A stretch of DNA of 5,614 bases from an uncultured Collinsella sp. (GTDB lineage Bacteria; Actinomycetota; Coriobacteriia; Coriobacteriales; Coriobacteriaceae): the NCBI GenBank assembly GCA_900550205.1, contig URRJ01000114.1:1-5614 (forward strand). The letters run 5' to 3'. The translations under genes and the position numbers were made by a program. How positions within the stretch are numbered: position 1 is the first letter of the stretch; each line of letters begins with the position of its first letter. A model generated the notes under the pieces. That model saw nothing but the letters and a program-made list of their open reading frames with translations. It was not told the DNA's origin and ran no database searches. Of the stretch, positions 3,623 to 5,614 are shown piece by piece.

Positions 3623-5614
3623 GTGGCAAAAAAGCCTCAGCACGCTCAGAACAACCAGCGCAGTCAGCAGGGCAAACAGGGCCAGCAGCAAAAGCGCGGC
3701 GGTAAGGCGCAGGGTGGGCACACCACGCATACCCCAGCAGCGCTCACACGCCCCTGGCGCCCGGGCCGCGATAAGTTCCTCCCCGTCAGCCGCGCCGACA
3801 TGGATGCGCGCGGCTGGGACCAGTGCGACTTTGTCTACATCTGCGGCGACGCCTACGTGGACCACCCCAGCTTTGGTATGGCCATCATCAGCCGCGTCCT
3901 CGACGCGCACGGCTACAAAGTGGGCATCATCTGCCAGCCCGACTGGACCGACCCCGCCAGCATCACGGTGCTCGGTGAGCCGCGCCTGGGCTTTTTGGTC
4001 AGCGCCGGCAACATGGACTCCATGGTCAACCACTATTCGGTGACCAAGCACCGCCGCCACACCGATGCCTATACCCCCGGTGGCGAGGAGGGGCGCCGTC
4101 CCAACCGAGCCGTCACGGTCTACGGCAACCTCATCCGCCAGACGTTCAAGGACGCCCCCATCATTATCGGTGGCATCGAGGCGAGCCTGCGTCGCCTGGC
4201 CCACTACGACTACTGGCAGGACAAACTCAAGCGCTCGGTGTTGCTCGACTCGGGCGCCGACATCCTCATCTACGGCATGGGCGAGCACGCGATTGTCGAG
4301 ATCGCCGACGCGCTCGACGCGGGACTGCCCGTCGATCAGATTACCTATATCAACGGCACCGTCTACCGCACCAGCTCACTCGACGAGGTCTACGACTACG
4401 ACCTGCTGCCCAGCTGGGACGACCTTGCCGCCGACAAGCTCAACTACGCGCGCAGTTTTAACGTGCAGCAGCAAAACATGGACCCCATCACCGGACACCG
4501 CCTGGTGGAGCCCTATCCCAACAGCGTCTATGTGGTACAGAACCCGCCGTCGGCGACGCTCACCACCGATGAGATGGACGAGGTGGCCGAGCTCCCCTAC
4601 GCACGTGATTGGCATCCCGACTACGACGCGGCAGGCGGCGTGCCGGCCTTTGCCGAGATCAAGTTTTCCATTAGCTCCAACCGCGGCTGTTTTGGCGAGT
4701 GCTCGTTTTGCGCGCTCACCTTCCACCAGGGCCGCGTGCTGCAGATGCGCAGCCACGACTCGATCATGCGCGAGGCCGAGCTGCTCACGCGCGACCCGGA
4801 GTTTAAGGGCTACATCAACGACGTGGGCGGACCGACGGCCAACTTTAGCCGCCCGGCCTGCGACAAGCAGCTCAAACACGGCGTGTGCAAGAACAAGCGC
4901 TGTCTGTGGCCGAGCGTGTGCAAGAACATGGTGGTCGACGAGAGCGGCTACACGCAGCTGCTGCGCGACCTGCGCCAGCTGCCGGGCGTCAAGAAGGTCT
5001 TTGTCCGCAGCGGCATCCGTTTTGACTACACCATGGCCGATGCCTCGGACGAGTTTTTGCGCGAGCTGCTGGAGCACCATGTCTCGGGCCAGCTACGCGT
5101 GGCACCCGAGCACGTGAGCGACGCGGTGCTCTCCGTAATGGGCAAGCCGAGCCGCGCCGTCTACGATGCATTCTGTCGCAAATTTGAGCGCTTGAACCGT
5201 GAATACGGCCTTAAGCAGTACGTGGTGCCGTATCTGATCTCGAGCCACCCCGGATCGACGATGAAGGAAGCCGTGGACCTCGCCGAGGCCGTGCGCGACA
5301 TGGGCTACATGCCCGAGCAGGTGCAGGACTTCTACCCCACGCCGTCCACCATGTCGACGTGCATGTACTACACCGGCGTGGATCCGCGCACCATGGAGCC
5401 GATCTATGTGGCGCGCGACCCGCACGAAAAGGCCATGCAGCGCGCGCTCATCCAGTATCGCAAGCCCGAGAACTACAAGCTGGTGCGCGAGGCGCTGGAG
5501 AAGGCCGGACGTCGTGACCTGATCGGCTACACCAAGCATTGCCTGATTCGCCCCGTGCCCCCGCGCCCGGGTGAGACATCTGCTGGCGGTGGGCATGGCA
5601 CCGGCAAGAAGGGC
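3623..5614 (+). CDS. ygiQ: YgiQ family radical SAM protein (3' end beyond the window)
   Basis: The frame is open for 664 codons to the last base of the window with no stop, so the 3' end lies outside. It belongs to the YgiQ/UPF0313 radical SAM family, whose reaction is not established. An N-terminal YgiQ domain starts about residue 54 (SRADMDARGWDQCD, then GDAYVDHPSFGMAII). The radical SAM cluster motif is CFGECSFC, with C356, C360 and C363 as ligands for the 4Fe-4S cluster that cleaves S-adenosylmethionine. A second cysteine group (C413, C422, C427, C433) follows DVGGPTANFS, as is usual in this family. APEHVS (494-499) and SSHPGST (540-546) complete the core, and VQDFYPTPST (567-576) opens the C-terminal DUF3362-type domain. 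GTG at 3623 is chosen because GGGAGG (3613-3618) precedes it; the first in-frame ATG is residue 60. The first 40 residues are Gln/Lys/Gly-rich and absent from the short family members I recall. The visible tail is Gly/Lys-rich, so few residues are probably missing. Confidence 0.95.
   Translation, partial: MAKKPQHAQNNQRSQQGKQGQQQKRGGKAQGGHTTHTPAALTRPWRPGRDKFLPVSRADMDARGWDQCDFVYICGDAYVDHPSFGMAIISRVLDAHGYKVGIICQPDWTDPASITVLGEPRLGFLVSAGNMDSMVNHYSVTKHRRHTDAYTPGGEEGRRPNRAVTVYGNLIRQTFKDAPIIIGGIEASLRRLAHYDYWQDKLKRSVLLDSGADILIYGMGEHAIVEIADALDAGLPVDQITYINGTVYRTSSLDEVYDYDLLPSWDDLAADKLNYARSFNVQQQNMDPITGHRLVEPYPNSVYVVQNPPSATLTTDEMDEVAELPYARDWHPDYDAAGGVPAFAEIKFSISSNRGCFGECSFCALTFHQGRVLQMRSHDSIMREAELLTRDPEFKGYINDVGGPTANFSRPACDKQLKHGVCKNKRCLWPSVCKNMVVDESGYTQLLRDLRQLPGVKKVFVRSGIRFDYTMADASDEFLRELLEHHVSGQLRVAPEHVSDAVLSVMGKPSRAVYDAFCRKFERLNREYGLKQYVVPYLISSHPGSTMKEAVDLAEAVRDMGYMPEQVQDFYPTPSTMSTCMYYTGVDPRTMEPIYVARDPHEKAMQRALIQYRKPENYKLVREALEKAGRRDLIGYTKHCLIRPVPPRPGETSAGGGHGTGKKG

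Noticed and set aside
3572..4288. Minus-strand frame of 238 codons antisense to the start of ygiQ
   Set aside because: Ala/Val/Asp/His-rich shadow of the YgiQ coding frame; its start end overlaps strongly conserved YgiQ sequence.
4376..5080. Minus-strand frame of 234 codons
   Set aside because: Antisense shadow of ygiQ in GC-rich DNA, with no recognisable domain or start signal.
4065..5117. Plus-strand frame of 350 codons rich in Ser, Thr and Arg
   Set aside because: Out-of-frame reading of ygiQ; the true frame carries the radical SAM CxxxCxxC motif and family signatures without interruption.
5093..5596. Minus-strand frame of 167 codons at the right end
   Set aside because: His/Ala/Gly/Val-rich antisense shadow of the conserved C-terminal part of YgiQ.
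1..5614. CRISPR array, tRNA/rRNA, insertion sequence or toxin-antitoxin pair
   Set aside because: I saw no regularly spaced direct repeats, tRNA-like arms, transposase motifs or paired small toxin/antitoxin genes on either strand.

Overview
The window reads as chromosomal sequence from a moderately GC-rich gut-type bacterium. My best guess is an actinobacterium of the Coriobacteriia such as Collinsella. That guess is an inference from the GC-rich codon use, the GTG start, the strong GGGAGG/AAGGAGG ribosome binding sites and the mix of genes (FucO, a DUF1275 membrane protein, YgiQ); no search was run. One sampled 60-base line in the right-hand gene is about 60% GC, while sampled lines in the middle block (about 1300-2570) are only 33-37% GC, so that block stands out in composition.

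Layout: (1) 14-1180, minus strand, is a complete iron-dependent lactaldehyde reductase/1,2-propanediol oxidoreductase (FucO). Its upstream region (1181-1295) carries a small hairpin, a weak promoter and several related AACGCTTT half-sites, one of which forms a LacI/CRE-like pseudopalindrome. (2) 1296-2571 is the AT-rich block. It holds a small plus-strand protein with a LURP-one-related/tubby-like beta fold (1593-2132). Convergent with it, and overlapping its 3' end, is a broken minus-strand remnant of a SIS-domain sugar isomerase (2101-2444). The rest of the block shows no convincing gene. (3) 2572-3369, minus strand, is a DUF1275 (YoaK-type) integral membrane protein, followed by a perfect 11-bp REP-like palindrome and a bulged rho-independent terminator. 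(4) 3370-3622 is a divergent intergenic region containing a perfect 14-bp inverted repeat next to a TACAAT -10-like box. (5) 3623-5614, plus strand, is a YgiQ-type radical SAM protein that starts at GTG and is still open at the window end after 664 codons.

The genes do not form one operon or an obvious pathway. FucO is the redox end step of fucose/rhamnose fermentation; the DUF1275 protein and YgiQ are housekeeping-like proteins of unknown precise role; the AT-rich block looks like acquired or decaying accessory DNA between them. I did not find a clear new multi-gene system. The best candidates for a second look are the inverted repeat in front of ygiQ, the orphan LOR-fold gene, and the decayed SIS gene beside it.
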